Shown one piece after another: positions 45,301 through 60,700 of a stretch of 64,000 nt of DNA. The first letter of the stretch is position 1. Each line of letters starts with the position of its first letter. Below the pieces are notes generated by a model. The model worked only from the letters and a program-made list of their open reading frames with translations. It did not search any database and was not told where the DNA came from. Position numbers and translations under genes: made by a program. Source of the stretch: Colletes latitarsis (taxonomy: Eukaryota; Arthropoda; Insecta; Hymenoptera; Colletidae); NCBI RefSeq assembly GCF_051014445.1, contig NW_027488368.1, forward strand, positions 20,062,001 to 20,126,000. The letters run 5' to 3'.

Positions 45301-48300
45301 CTAGGTCAGGCCTGGGATTTTCACTCATCAGACTCATGCTTTCGCATTCTTCACATACTTGTTGAACGGATGCTGGGTTTTTTCTGGTTTGTATCACGTA
45401 GTAGTGTGGTACCACACTGAAGCAGTCCATTAAACCTTGTTTGGATCAATATTTTAGAGGATAACGCATGTTAGGTCTAGGTTAGGTCTGGGATTTGCTC
45501 TCATCAGGCTCGTTCTTTCGCATATTTCTCATACATGTTGAACAGATCCTGGGTTTTTTCTGGCTTGGATCACGTAATAATGTGGTACCACACTGAAACA
45601 GTCGATTAAACCTGGTCTCGATCAATATTTTAGAGGATAACGCAAGTTAAGTCTGGGATTGGTCTGAGATTTGACCTCATCAGACTCATACTTTCGCACA
45701 CTTCACATACTCGTTGAACAGATCCTGGGTTACTTTCTGGTTTGGAGCACATAGTAATGTGGTACCACACCGAAACAGTCGATTAAACCAGGTTTCGATG
45801 AATATTTTTGAGGATAACGCATGTTAGGTCTAGGTTAGGCCTGGGATTTTCACTCATCAGACTCATACTTTCGCACACTTCACATACTCGTTGACAAGAT
45901 CCAGGGCTTTTTCTGGATTGCATCACGTAGTAATGAAGTACAACACTGAAACAGTCAATTAAACCTGGTTTCCATCAATATTTTAGAGGACAACGCAAGT
46001 TAGGTCTAGGTTAGGCCTGGGATTTGCCCTCATCAGGATCATACTTTCGCAGTTTTAACATACATGTTCACCTGATCGAGGGTTTTTTCTGCTTTGGATC
46101 ACGCAGTAAAGTGGTACCACACTGAAACAGTCCATTAAACCTGGTTTGGATCAATATTTTTGAGGATAACGCATGTTAGGTCTAGGTTAGCCCTGGGATT
46201 TTCACTCATCAGACTCATACTTTCGCATTCTTCACATACTTGTTGAACAGATACAGGGTTTTTTCTGGTTTGGTTCACGTAGTAATGTGGTACCACACTG
46301 AAACTGTCGATTAAACCTGGTTTCGATTAATATTTTAGAGGATAACGCATGTTAGGTCTAGGTTAGGCCTGGGATTTTCACTCATCAGACTCATACTTTC
46401 GCACACTTCACATACTCGTTGAACAGATCCTGGGTTATTTTCTGGTTTGGATCACATAGTAATGTGGTACCATACTGAAACAGTCGATTAAACCAGGTTT
46501 CGATCAATATTTTTGAGGATAACGCATGTTAGGTCTAGGTTAGGCCTGGGATTTTCACTCATCAGACTCATACTTTCGTATTCTTCACATACTTGTTGAA
46601 CGGATCCTGGGTTTTTTCTGGTTTGGATTACGTAGTAATGAGGGACCACACTGAGACAATCAAATAAACCTGGTCTTGATAAATATTTTAGAGGATAACG
46701 CATGTTAGGTCTGGGTTAGGTCTAGGATTTGCCCCCATCAGGCTCATACTTTCGCATATTTCTCATACTTCATGGCTAGATCCTGGGCTATTTCTGGATT
46801 GGATCACGTAGTAATGTGGTACCACACTGAAACAGTCGATTAAACCAGGTTTCGATCAATATTTTTGAGGATAACGCATGTTAGGTCTAGGTTAGACCGG
46901 GGATTTTCACTCAGCAGACTCGTACTTTCGCATTCTTCACATACTTGTTGAACGGATCCTGGGTATTTACTGGTTTGGATCACATAATAATGTGGTACCA
47001 CACTGAAACATTCAATTAAACCTGGTCTTGATAAATATTTTAGAGGATAACGCATGTTAGGTCTGGGTTAGGTCTAGGATTTGCCCCCATCAGGCTCATA
47101 CTTTCGCATATTTCTCATACTTCATGGCTGGATCCTGGGCTATTTCTGGATTGGATCACGTAGTAATGTGGTACCACACTGAAACAGTCAATTAAACCTG
47201 GTTTTGATCAATATTTTGGAGAATAATTCATGTCAGGTCTAGGTTAGGTCTGGGATTTGCTCTCATCAGGCTCATTCTTTCGCATATTTCTCATACTTGA
47301 TGGCTAGATCCTGGGCTTTTTCCGGATTGCATCACGTAGTAATGAAGTACAACACTGAAACAGTCAATTCAACCTGGTTTCCATCAATATTTTAGAGGAC
47401 AACGCATGTTAGGTCTAGGTTAGGCCTGGGATTTGCACTCATCAGGGTCATACTTTCGCAGTTTTAACATACATGTTGACGTGATCGAGGGTTTTTTCTG
47501 CTTTGGATCACGTAGTAAAGTGGTACCACACTGAAACAGTCCATTAAACCTGGTTTGGATCAATATTTTAGAGGATAACGCATGTTAGGTCTAGGTTAGC
47601 CCTGGGATTTTCACTCATCAGACTCATACTTTCGCATTCTTCACATACTTGTTGAACGGATCCTGGGTTTTTTCTGGTTTGGTTCACGTACTAATGTGGT
47701 ACCATACTGGAACATTCAATTAATCCTGGTCTTGATAAATATTTTAGAGTATAACGCATCTTAGGTCTGGGATAGGTCTGGGATTTGCCCTCGTCAGGCT
47801 CATACTTTCGCGTTTTTCACATACTTGTTTAACAGATCCTGGGGTTTTCCGGTTTGGGTCACGTAGTAGTGTGGTACCACACTGAAACAGTCGATTAAAC
47901 CAGGTTTCGATCAATATTTTTGAGGATAACGCATGTTAGGTCTAGGTTAGGCCTGGGATTTTCACCCATCAGACTCATACTTTCGCATTCTTCATATACT
48001 TGTTGAACGGATCCTGGGTTTTTTCTGGTTTGGATCACGTAGTAATGTGGTACCACACTGAAACAGTCGATTAAACCCGGTTTCGATCAATATTTTAGAG
48101 GATAACGCAAGTTAAGTCTGGGATAGGTCTGGGATTTGACCTCATCAGACTCATACTTTCGCACACTTCACATACCCGTTGAACAGATCCTGTGTTATTT
48201 TCTGGTTTGGATCACATAGTAATGTGGTACCACACTGAAACAGTAGATTAAACCAGGTTTCGATTAATATTATTGAGGATAACGCATGTTAGGTCTAGGT

Positions 48301-49194
48301 TAGGCCTGGGATTTTCACTCATCAGACTCATACTTTCGCATTCTTCACATACTTGTTGAACGGATCCTGGGTTTTTTCTGGTTTGGATCACGTAGTAATG
48401 TGGGACCACACTGAAACAGTCAATAAAACCTGGTTTCGATCAATATTTTAGTAAATAATTCATGTTTGGTCTGGTTAGGTCTGGGATTTGCTCTCATCAG
48501 GCTCATTCTTTCGCATATTTCTCATACTTGATGGCTAGATCCTGGGCTTTTTCTGGATTGCATCACGTAGTAATGTGGTACCACGCTGAAACAGTCAATT
48601 AAACCTGATTTCGATCAATATTTTAGAGGATAACGCAAGTTAGGTCTGGGATAGTTCTGGGATTCGCCCTCATCAGGCTCATACTTTCGCATATTTCTCA
48701 TACTTGATGGCTAGATCCTGGGGTTTTCCGGTTTGGGTCACGTAGTAGTGTGGTACCACACTGAAACAGTCGATTAAACCTGGTTTCGATCAATATTTTT
48801 GAGGATAACGCATGTTAGGTCTAGGTTAGCCCTGGGATTTCCACTCATCAGACTCATACTTTCGCATTCTTCACATACTTGTTGAACGGATCCTGGGTTT
48901 TTTCTGGTTTGGTTCACGTAGTAATGTGATACCACACTGGAACATTCTATTAAACCTGGTCTTGATAAATATTTTAGAGGATAACGCATGTTAGGTTTGG
49001 GTTAGGTCTAGGATTTGCCCTCATCAGGCTCATACTTTCGCATGTTTCTCATACTTCATGGCTAGATCCTGGGCTGTTTCTGGATTGTATCACGTAGTAA
49101 TGTGGTACCACGCTGAAACAGTCCATTAAACCTGGTTTGGATCAATATTTTAGAGGATAACGCATGTTAGGTCTGGGATAGGTCTGGGATTTGC

Positions 49195-50959
49195 CCTCAT
49201 CAGACTCATACTTTCGCACACTTCACATACTCGTTGAACAGATCCTGGGTTATTTTCTGGTTTGGATCACATAGTAATGTGGTACCATACTGAAACAGTC
49301 GATTAAACCAGGTTTCGATCAATATTTTTGAGGATAACGCATGTTAGGTCTAGGTTAGGCCTGGGATTTTCACTCATCAGACTCATACTTTCGTATTCTT
49401 CACATACTTGTTGACGGATCTTGGGTTTTTTCTGGTTGGGATTACGTTGTAATGAGGGACCACACTGAAACAATCAAATAAACCTGGTCTTGATAAATAT
49501 TTTAGAGGATAACGCATGTTAGGTCTGTGTTAGGTCTAGGATTTGCCCTCGTCAGGCTCATACTTTCGCATATTTCTCATACTTCATGGCTAGATCCTGG
49601 GCTATTTCTGGATTGGATCACGTAGTGATGAAGTACAACACTGAAACAGTCAATTCAACCTGGTTTCCATCATTATTTTAGAGGACAACGCATGTTAGGT
49701 CTAGGTTAGGCCTGGGATTTGCCCTCATGAGGGTCATACTTTCGCAGTTTTAACATACATGTTGACGTGATCGAGGGTTTTTTCTGCTTTGGATCACGTA
49801 GTAAAGTGGTACCACACTGAAACAGTCCATTAAACCTGGTTTGGATCAATATTTTAGAGGATAACGCATGTTAGGTCTAGGTTTGCCCTGGGATTTTCAC
49901 TCATCAGACTCATACTTTCGCATTCTTCACATACTTGTTGAACGGATCCTGGGTTTTTTCTGGTTTGGTTCACGTACTAATGTGGTACCATACTGGAACA
50001 TTCAATTAAACCTGGTCTTGATAAATATTTTAGAGGATAACGCTTGTTAGGTCTGGGATAGGTCTGGGATTTGCCCTCGTCAGGCTCATACTTTCGCGTT
50101 TTTCACATACTCGTTTAACAGATCCTGGGGTTTTCCGGTTTGGGTCACGTAGTAGTGTGGTACCACACTGAAACAGTCGATTAAACCTGGTTTCGATCAA
50201 TATTTTTGAGGATAACGCATGTTAGGTCTAGGTAAGCCCTGGGATTTTCACCCATCAGACTCATACTTTCGCATTCTTCACATACTTGTTGAGCGGATCC
50301 TGGGTTTTTTCTGGTTTGGATTACGTATTAATGTGGGACCAAACTGAAACAATCAAATAAACCTGGTCTTGATAAATATTTTAGAGGATAACGCATGTTA
50401 GGTCTGCGTTAGGTCTAGTATTTGCCCTTGTCAGGCTCATACTTTCGCATATTTCTCATACTTCATGGCTAGATCCTGGGCTATTTCTGGATTGGATCAC
50501 GTAGTAATGTGATACCACACTGAAACAGTCGATTAAACCAGGTTTCGATCAATATTTTTGAGGATAACGCAAGTTAGGTCTAGGTTAGGCCGGGGATTTT
50601 CACTCAGCAGACTCATACTTTCGCATTCTTCACATACTTGTTGAACGGATCCTGGGTTTTTTCTGGTTTGGTTCACGTAGTAATGTGGAAGCACACTGAA
50701 ACAGTCGATTAAACCAGGTTTCGATCAATATTTTTGAGGATAACGCAAGTTAGGTCTGGGATAGGTCTGGGATTTGCCCTCGTCAGGCTCATACTTTCGC
50801 GTTTTTCACATACTTGTTTAACAGATCCTGGGTTTTTCCGGTTTGGGTCACGTAGTAGTGTGGTACCACACTGAAACAGTCGATTAAACCTGGTTTCTAT
50901 CAATATTTTTGAGGATAACGCATGTTAGGTCTAGGTTAGGCCGGGGATTTTCACTCAGC
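49195..50959 (+). repeat. Internal ~10-monomer duplicate, first copy
   Basis: Near-identical to 51657-53421 at an offset of 2462 bp. It shares rare variants such as GTTGACGGATCTTGGG and GGAAGCACACTG. The edges were found where neighbouring monomers stop matching. Confidence 0.85.
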
Positions 50960-51656
50960 AGACTCGTACTTTCGCATTCTTCACATACTTGTTGAACGGA
51001 TCCTGGGTATTTACTGGTTTGGATCACATAGTAATGTGGTACCACACTGAAACATTCAACTAAACCTGGTCTTGATAAATATTTTAGAGGATAACGCATG
51101 TTAGGTCTGGGTTAGGTCTAGGATTTGCCCCCATCAGGCTCATACTTTCGCATATTTCTCATACTTCATGGCTAGATCCTGGGCTATTTCTGGATTGGAT
51201 CACGTAGTAATGTGATACCACACTGAAACAGTCGATTAAACCAGGTTTCGATCAATATTTTTGAGGATAACGCAAGTTAGGTCTAGGTTAGGCCGGGGAT
51301 TTTCACTCAGCAGACTCATACTTTCGCATTCTTCACATACTTGTTGAACGGATCCTGGGTTTTTTCTGGTTTGGTTCACGTAGTAATGTGGAAGCACACT
51401 GAAACAGTCGATTAAACCAGGTTTCGATCAATATTTTTGAGGATAACGCAAGTTAGGTCTGGGTTAGGTCTAGGATTTGCCCCCATCAGGCTCATACTTT
51501 CGCATATTTCTCATACTTCATGGCTAGATCCTGGGCTATTTCTGGATTGGATCACGTAGTAATGTGGTACCACACTGAAACAGTCGATTAAACCAGGTTT
51601 CGATCAATATTTTTGAGGATAACGCATGTTAGGTCTAGGTTAGACCGGGGATTTTC

Positions 51657-53421
51657 ACTCATCAGACTCATACTTTCGCACACTTCACATACTCGTTGAA
51701 CAGATCCTGGGTTATTTTCTGGTTTGGATCACATAGTAATGTGGTACCATACTGAAACAGTCGATTAAACCAGGTTTCGATCAATATTTTTGAGGATAAC
51801 GCATGTTAGGTCTAGGTTAGGCCTGGGATTTTCACTCATCAGACTCATACTTTCGTATTCTTCACATACTTGTTGACGGATCTTGGGTTTTTTCTGGTTG
51901 GGATTACGTTGTAATGAGGGACCACACTGAAACAATCAAATAAACCTGGTCTTGATAAATATTTTAGAGGATAACGCATGTTAGGTCTGTGTTAGGTCTA
52001 GGATTTGCCCTCGTCAGGCTCATACTTTCGCATATTTCTCATACTTCATGGCTAGATCCTGGGCTATTTCTGGATTGGATCACGTAGTGATGAAGTACAA
52101 CACTGAAACAGTCAATTCAACCTGGTTTCCATCATTATTTTAGAGGACAACGCATGTTAGGTCTAGGTTAGGCCTGGGATTTGCCCTCATGAGGGTCATA
52201 CTTTCGCAGTTTTAACATACATGTTGACGTGATCGAGGGTTTTTTCTGCTTTGGATCACGTAGTAAAGTGGTACCACACTGAAACAGTCCATTAAACCTG
52301 GTTTGGATCAATATTTTAGAGGATAACGCATGTTAGGTCTAGGTTTGCCCTGGGATTTTCACTCATCAGACTCATACTTTCGCATTCTTCACATACTTGT
52401 TGAACGGATCCTGGGTTTTTTCTGGTTTGGTTCACGTACTAATGTGGTACCATACTGGAACATTCAATTAAACCTGGTCTTGATAAATATTTTAGAGGAT
52501 AACGCTTGTTAGGTCTGGGATAGGTCTGGGATTTGCCCTCGTCAGGCTCATACTTTCGCGTTTTTCACATACTCGTTTAACAGATCCTGGGGTTTTCCGG
52601 TTTGGGTCACGTAGTAGTGTGGTACCACACTGAAACAGTCGATTAAACCTGGTTTCGATCAATATTTTTGAGGATAACGCATGTTAGGTCTAGGTGAGCC
52701 CTGGGATTTTCACCCATCAGACTCATACTTTCGCATTCTTCACATACTTGTTGAGCGGATCCTGGGTTTTTTCTGGTTTGGATTACGTATTAATGTGGGA
52801 CCAAACTGAAACAATCAAATAAACCTGGTCTTGATAAATATTTTAGAGGATAACGCATGTTAGGTCTGCGTTAGGTCTAGTATTTGCCCTTGTCAGGCTC
52901 ATACTTTCGCATATTTCTCATACTTCATGGCTAGATCCTGGGCTATTTCTGGATTGGATCACGTAGTAATGTGATACCACACTGAAACAGTCGATTAAAC
53001 CAGGTTTCGATCAATATTTTTGAGGATAACGCAAGTTAGGTCTAGGTTAGGCCGGGGATTTTCACTCAGCAGACTCATACTTTCGCATTCTTCACATACT
53101 TGTTGAACGGATCCTGGGTTTTTTCTGGTTTGGTTCACGTAGTAATGTGGAAGCACACTGAAACAGTCGATTAAACCAGGTTTCGATCAATATTTTTGAG
53201 GATAACGCAAGTTAGGTCTGGGATAGGTCTGGGATTTGCCCTCGTCAGGCTCATACTTTCGCGTTTTTCACATACTTGTTTAACAGATCCTGGGTTTTTC
53301 CGGTTTGGGTCACGTAGTAGTGTGGTACCACACTGAAACAGTCGATTAAACCTGGTTTCTATCAATATTTTTGAGGATAACGCATGTTAGGTCTAGGTTA
53401 GGCCGGGGATTTTCACTCAGC
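51657..53421 (+). repeat. Internal ~10-monomer duplicate, second copy
   Basis: Partner of 49195-50959. It differs at only a few positions, for example AGGTGAGCCC against AGGTAAGCCC. Confidence 0.85.
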
Positions 53422-53548
53422 AGGCTCATACTTTCGCATATTTCTCATACTTCATGGCTGGATCCTGGGCTATTTCTGGATTGGATCACGTAGTAAAGTG
53501 GTACCACACTGAAACAGTCCATTAAACCTGGTTTGGATCAATATTTTA

Positions 53549-56500
53549 GAGGATAACGTATGTTAGGTCTAGGTTAGCCCTGGGATTTTCACTCATCAGA
53601 CTCATACTTTCGCATTCTTCACATACTTGTTGAACGGATCCTGGGTTTTTTCTGGTTTGGTTCACGTACTAATGTGGTACCATACTGGAACATTCAATTA
53701 ATCCTGGTCTTGATAAATATTTTAGAGTATAACGCATCTTAGGTCTGGGATAGGTCTGGGATTTGCCCTCGTCAGGCTCATACTTTCGCGTTTTTCACAT
53801 ACTTGTTTAACAGATCCTGGGGTTTTCCGGTTTGGGTCACGTAGTAGTGTGGTACCACACTGAAACAGTCGATTAAACCAGGTTTCGATCAATATTTTTG
53901 AGGATAACGCATGTTAGGTCTAGGTTAGGCCTGGGATTTTCACCCATCAGACTCATACTTTCGCATTCTTCATATACTTGTTGAACGGATCCTGGGTTTT
54001 TTCTGGTTTGGATCACGTAGTAATGTGGTACCACACTGAAACAGTCGATTAAACCCGGTTTCGATCAATATTTTAGAGGATAACGCAAGTTAAGTCTGGG
54101 ATAGGTCTGGGATTTGACCTCATCAGACTCATACTTTCGCACACTTCACATACTCGTTGAACAGATCCTGTGTTATTTTCTGGTTTGGATCACATAGTAA
54201 TGTGGTACCACACTGAAACAGTAGATTAAACCAGGTTTCGATTAATATTTTTGAGGATAACGCATGTTAGGTCTAGGTTAGGCCTGGGATTTTCACTCAT
54301 CAGACTCATACTTTCGCATTCTTCACATACTTGTTGAACGGATCCTGGGTTTTTTCTGGTTTGGATCACGTAGTAATGTGGGACCACACTGAAACAGTCA
54401 ATAAAACCTGGTTTCGATCAATATTTTAGTAAATAATTCATGTTTGGTCTGGTTAGGTCTGGGATTTGCTCTCATCAGGCTCATTCTTTCGCATATTTCT
54501 CATACTTGATGGCTAGATCCTGGGCTTTTTCTGGATTGCATCACGTAGTAATGTGGTACCTCGCTGAAACAGTCAATTAAACCTGATTTCGATCAATATT
54601 TTAGAGGATAACGCAAGTTAGGTCTGGGATAGTTCTGGGATTCGCCCTCATCAGGCTCATACATTCGCATATTTCTCATACTTGATGGCTAGATCCTGGG
54701 GTTTTCCGGTTTGGGTCACGTAGTAGTGTGGTACCACACTGAAACAGTCGATTAAACCTGGTTTCGATCAATATTTTTGAGGATAACGCATGTTAGGTCT
54801 AGGTTAGCCCTGGGATTTCCACTCATCAGACTCATACTTTCGCATTCTTCACATACTTGTTGAACGGATCCTGGGTTTTTTCTGGTTTGGTTCACGTAGT
54901 AATGTGATACCACACTGGAACATTCTATTAAACCTGGTCTTGATAAATATTTTAGAGGATAACGCATGTTAGGTTTGGGTTAGGTCTAGGATTTGCCCTC
55001 ATCAGGCTCATACTTTCGCATGTTTCTCATACTTCATGGCTAGATCCTGGGCTGTTTCTGGATTGTATCACGTAGTAATGTGGTACCACGCTGAAACAGT
55101 CCATTAAACCTGGTTTGGATCAATATTTTAGAGGATAACGCATGTTAGGTCTGGGATAGGTCTGGGATTTGCCCTCATCAGACTCATACTTTCGCACACT
55201 TCACATACTCGTTGAACAGATCCTGGGTTATTTTCTGGTTTGGATCACATAGTAATGTGGTACCATACTGAAACAGTCGATTAAACCAGGTTTCGATCAA
55301 TATTTTTGAGGATAACGCATGTTAGGTCTAGGTTAGGCCTGGGATTTTCACTCATCAGACTCATACTTTCGTATTCTTCACATACTTGTTGACGGATCTT
55401 GGGTTTTTTCTGGTTGGGATTACGTTGTAATGAGGGACCACACTGAAACAATCAAATAAACCTGGTGTTGATAAATATTTTAGAGGATAACGCATGTTAG
55501 GTCTGTGTTAGGTCTAGGATTTGCCCTCGTCAGGCTCATACTTTCGCATATTTCTCATACTTCATGGCTAGATCCTGGGCTATTTCTGGATTGGATCACG
55601 TAGTGATGAAGTACAACACTGAAACAGTCCATTAAACCTGGTTTGGATCAATATTTTAGAGGATAACGCATGTTAGGTCTAGGTTTGCCCTGGGATTTTC
55701 ACTCATCAGACTCATACTTTCGCATTCTTCACATACTTGTTGAACGGATCCTGGGTTTTTTCTGGTTTGGTTCAAGTACTAATGTGGTACCATACTGGAA
55801 CATTCAATTAAACCTGGTCTTGATAAATATTTTAGAGGATAACGCTTGTTAGGTCTGGGATAGGTCTGGGATTTGCCCTCGTCAGGCTCATACTTTCGCG
55901 TTTTTCACATACTCGTTTAACAGATCCTGGGGTTTTCCGGTTTGGGTCACGTAGTAGTGTGGTACCACACTGAAACAGTCGATTAAACCTGGTTTCGATC
56001 AATATTTTTGAGGATAACGCATGTTAGGTCTAGGTAAGCCCTGGGATTTTCACCCATCAGACTCATACTTTCGCATTCTTCACATACTTGTTGAGCGGAT
56101 CCTGGGTTTTTTCTGGTTTGGATTACGTATTAATGTGGGACCAAACTGAAACAATCAAATAAACCTGGTCTTGATAAATATTTTAGAGGATAACGCATGT
56201 TAGGTCTGCGTTAGGTCTAGTATTTGCCCTTGTCAGGCTCATACTTTCGCATATTTCTCATACTTCATGGCTAGATCCTGGGCTATTTCTGGATTGGATC
56301 ACGTAGTAATGTGATACCACACTGAAACAGTCGATTAAACCAGGTTTCGATCAATATTTTTGAGGATAACGCAAGTTAGGTCTAGGTTAGGCCGGGGATT
56401 TTCACTCAGCAGACTCATACTTTCGCATTCTTCACATACTTGTTGAACGGATCCTGGGTTTTTTCTGGTTTGGTTCACGTAGTAATGTGGAAGCACACTG

Positions 56501-57768
56501 AAGCAGTCGATTAAACCAGGTTTCGATCAATATTTTTGAGGATAACGCAAGTTAGGTCTGGGATAGGTCTGGGATTTGCCCTCGTCAGGCTCATACTTTC
56601 GCGTTTTTCACATACTTGTTTAACAGATCCTGGGTTTTTCCGGTTTGGGTCACGTAGTAGTGTGGTACCACACTGAAACAGTCGATTAAACCTGGTTTCT
56701 ATCAATATTTTTGAGGATAACGCATGTTAGGTCTAGGTTAGGCCGGGGATTTTCACTCAGCAGACTCGTACTTTCGCATTCTTCACATACTTGTTGAACG
56801 GATCCTGGGTATTTACTGGTTTGGATCACATAGTAATGTGGTACCACACTGAAACATTCAACTAAACCTGGTCTTGATAAATATTTTAGAGGATAACGCA
56901 TGTTAGGTCTGGGTTAGGTCTAGGATTTGCCCCCATCAGGCTCATACTTTCGCATATTTCTCATACTTCATGGCTAGATCCTGGGCTATTTCTGGATTGG
57001 ATCACGTAGTAATGTGATACCACACTGAAACAGTCGATTAAACCAGGTTTCGATCAATATTTTTGAGGATAACGCAAGTTAGGTCTAGGTTAGGCCGGGG
57101 ATTTTCACTCAGCAGACTCATACTTTCGCATTCTTCACATACTTGTTGAACGGATCCTGGGTTTTTTCTGGTTTGGTTCACGTAGTAATGTGGAAGCACA
57201 CTGAAACAGTCGATTAAACCAGGTTTCGATCAATATTTTTGAGGATAACGCAAGTTAGGTCTGGGTTAGGTCTAGGATTTGCCCCCATCAGGCTCATACT
57301 TTCGCATATTTCTCATACTTCATGGCTAGATCCTGGGCTATTTCTGGATTGGATCACGTAGTAATGTGGTACCACACTGAAACAGTCGATTAAACCAGGT
57401 TTCGATCAATATTTTTGAGGATAACGCATGTTAGGTCTAGGTTAGACCGGGGATTTTCACTCAGCAGACTCGTACTTTCGCATTCTTCACATACTTGTTG
57501 AACGGATCCTGGGTATTTACTGGTTTGGATCACATAATAATGTGGTACCACACTGAAACATTCAATTAAACCTGGTCTTGATAAATATTTTAGAGGATAA
57601 CGCATGTTAGGTCTGGGTTAGGTCTAGGATTTGCCCCCATCAGGCTCATACTTTCGCATATTTCTCATACTTCATGGCTGGATCCTGGGCTATTTCTGGA
57701 TTGGATCACGTAGTAAAGTGGTACCACACTGAAACAGTCCATTAAACCTGGTTTGGATCAATATTTTA
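53549..57768 (+). repeat. Higher-order satellite unit 2 (4220 bp, ~24 monomers)
   Basis: This unit has the same monomer order as units 1 and 3 but lacks exactly one monomer near 55620. There GATGAAGTACAACACT is joined directly to GAAACAGTCC, skipping the monomer with the GCAGTTTTAACATACATG middle. Confidence 0.85.
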
Positions 57769-60700
57769 GAGGATAACGTATGTTAGGTCTAGGTTAGCCC
57801 TGGGATTTTCACTCATCAGACTCATACTTTCGCATTCTTCACATACTTGTTGAACGGATCCTGGGTTTTTTCTGGTTTGGTTCACGTACTAATGTGGTAC
57901 CATACTGGAACATTCAATTAAACCTGGTCTTGATAAATATTTTAGAGTATAACGCATGTTAGGTCTGGGATAGGTCTGGGATTTGCCCTCGTCAGGCTCA
58001 TACTTTCGCGTTTTTCACATACTTGTTTAACAGATCCTGGGGTTTTCCGGTTTGGGTCACGTAGTAGTGTGGTACCACAGTGAAACAGTCGATTAAACCA
58101 GGTTTCGATCAATGTTTTTGAGGATAACGCATGTTAGGTCTAGGTTAGGCCTGGGATTTTCACCCATCAGACTCATACTTTCGCATTCTTCACATACTTG
58201 TTGAACGGATCCTGGGTTTTTTCTGGTTTGGATCACGTAGTAATGTGGTACCACACTGAAACAGTCGATTAAACCCGGTTTCGATCAATATTTTAGAGGA
58301 TAACGCAAGTTAAGTCTGGGATAGGTCTGGGATTTGACCTCATCAGACTCATACTTTCGCACACTTCACATACTCGTTGAACAGATCCTGTGTTATTTTC
58401 TGGTTTGGATCACATAGTAATGTGGTACCACACTGAAACAGTAGATTAAACCAGGTTTCGATTAATATTTTTGAGGATAACGCATGTTAGGTCTAGGTTA
58501 GGCCTGGGATTTTCACTCATCAGACTCATACTTTCGCATTCTTCACATACTTGTTGAACGGATCCTGGGTTTTTTCTGGTTTGGATCACGTAGTAATGTG
58601 GGACCACACTGAAACAGTCAATAAAACCTGGTTTCGATCAATATTTTAGTAAATAATTCATGTTTGGTCTGGTTAGGTCTGGGATTTGCTCTCATCAGGC
58701 TCATTCTTTCGCATATTTCTCATACTTGATGGCTAGATCCTGGGCTTTTTCTGGATTGCATCACGTAGTAATGTGGTACCACGCTGAAACAGTCAATTAA
58801 ACCTGATTTCGATCAATATTTTAGAGGATAACGCAAGTTAGGTCTGGGATAGTTCTGGGATTCGCCCTCATCAGGCTCATACTTTCGCATATTTCTCATA
58901 CTTGATGGCTAGATCCTGGGGTTTTCCGGTTTGGGTCACGTAGTAGTGTGGTACCACACTGAAACAGTCGATTAAACCTGGTTTCGATCAATATTTTTGA
59001 GGATAACGCATGTTAGGTCTAGGTTAGCCCTGGGATTTCCACTCATCAGACTCATACTTTCGCATTCTTCACATACTTGTTGAACGGATCCTGGGTTTTT
59101 TCTGGTTTGGTTCACGTAGTAATGTGATACCACACTGGAACATTCTATTAAACCTGGTCTTGATAAATATTTTAGAGGATAACGCATGTTAGGTTTGGGT
59201 TAGGTCTAGGATTTGCCCTCATCAGGCTCATACTTTCGCATGTTTCTCATACTTCATGGCTAGATCCTGGGCTGTTTCTGGATTGTATCACGTAGTAATG
59301 TGGTACCACGCTGAAACAGTCCATTAAACCTGGTTTGGATCAATATTTTAGAGGATAACGCATGTTAGGTCTGGGATAGGTCTGGGATTTGCCCTCATCA
59401 GACTCATACTTTCGCACACTTCACATACTCGTTGAACAGATCCTGGGTTATTTTCTGGTTTGGATCACATAGTAATGTGGTACCATACTGAAACAGTCGA
59501 TTAAACCAGGTTTCGATCATTATTTTTGAGGATAACGCATGTTAGGTCTAGGTTAGGCCTGGGATTTTCACTCATCAGACCCATACTTTCGTATTCTTCA
59601 CATACTTGTTGAACGGATCTTGGGTTTTTTCTGGTTTGGATTACGTTGTAATGAGGGACCACACTGAAACAATCAAATAAACCTGGTCTTGATAAATATT
59701 TTAGAGGATAACGCATGTTAGGTCTGTGTTAGGTCTAGGATTTGCCCTCGTCAGGCTCATACTTTCGCATATTTCTCATACTTCATGGCTAGATCCTGGG
59801 CTATTTCTGGATTGGATCACGTAGTAATGAAGTACAACACTGAATCAGTCAATTCAACCTGGTTTCCATCATTATTTTAGAGGACAACGCATGTTAGGTC
59901 TAGGTTAGGCCTGGGATTTGCCCTCATGAGGGTCATACTTTCGCAGTTTTAACATTCATGTTGACGTGATCGAGGGTTTTTTCTGCTTTGGATCACGTAG
60001 TAAAGTGGTACCACACTGAAACAGTCCATTAAACCTGGTTTGGATCAATATTTTAGAGGATAACGCATGTTAGGTCTAGGTTTGCCCTGGGATTTTCACT
60101 CATCAGACTCATACTTTCGCATTCTTCACATACTTGTTGAACGGATCCTGGGTTTTTTCTGGTTTGGTTCACGTACTAATGTGGTACCATACTGGAACAT
60201 TCAATTAAACCTGGTCTTGATAAATATTTTAGAGGATAACGCTTGTTAGGTCTGGGATAGGTCTGGGATTTGCCCTCGTCAGGCTCATACTTTCGCGTTT
60301 TTCACATACTCGTTTAACAGATCCTGGGGTTTTCCGGTTTGGGTCACGTAGTAGTGTGGTACCACACTGAAACAGTCGATTAAACCTGGTTTCGATCAAT
60401 ATTTTTGAGGATAACGCATGTTAGGTCTAGGTAAGCCCTGGGATTTTCACCCATCAGACTCATACTTTCGCATTCTTCACATACTTGTTGAGCGGATCCT
60501 GGGTTTTTTCTGGTTTGGATTACGTATTAATGTGGGACCAAACTGAAACAATCAAATAAACCTGGTCTTGATAAATATTTTAGAGGATAACGCATGTTAG
60601 GTCTGCGTTAGGTCTAGTATTTGCCCTTGTCAGGCTCATACTTTCGCATATTTCTCATACTTCGTGGCTAGATCCTGGGCTATTTCTGGATTGGATCACG

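Larger units (their letters stand above)
47571..53548 (+). repeat. Higher-order satellite unit 1 (5978 bp, ~34 monomers)
   Basis: The unit starts at a monomer with GGTTCACGTACTAATG followed by GAGTATAACGCATC. The next unit begins 5978 bp downstream with the same rare variants. Internally, 49195-50959 recurs at 51657-53421 (offset 2462 bp, ~14 monomers), which accounts for the extra length of this unit. Confidence 0.85.

Noticed and set aside
49868..60249. Plus-strand 60-codon frames (MLGLGLPWDFHSSD...) at 49868, 52330, 55670 and 60067
   Set aside because: Identical copies come from the higher-order duplication of satellite. A single A-to-T type variant removed a stop in one monomer class.
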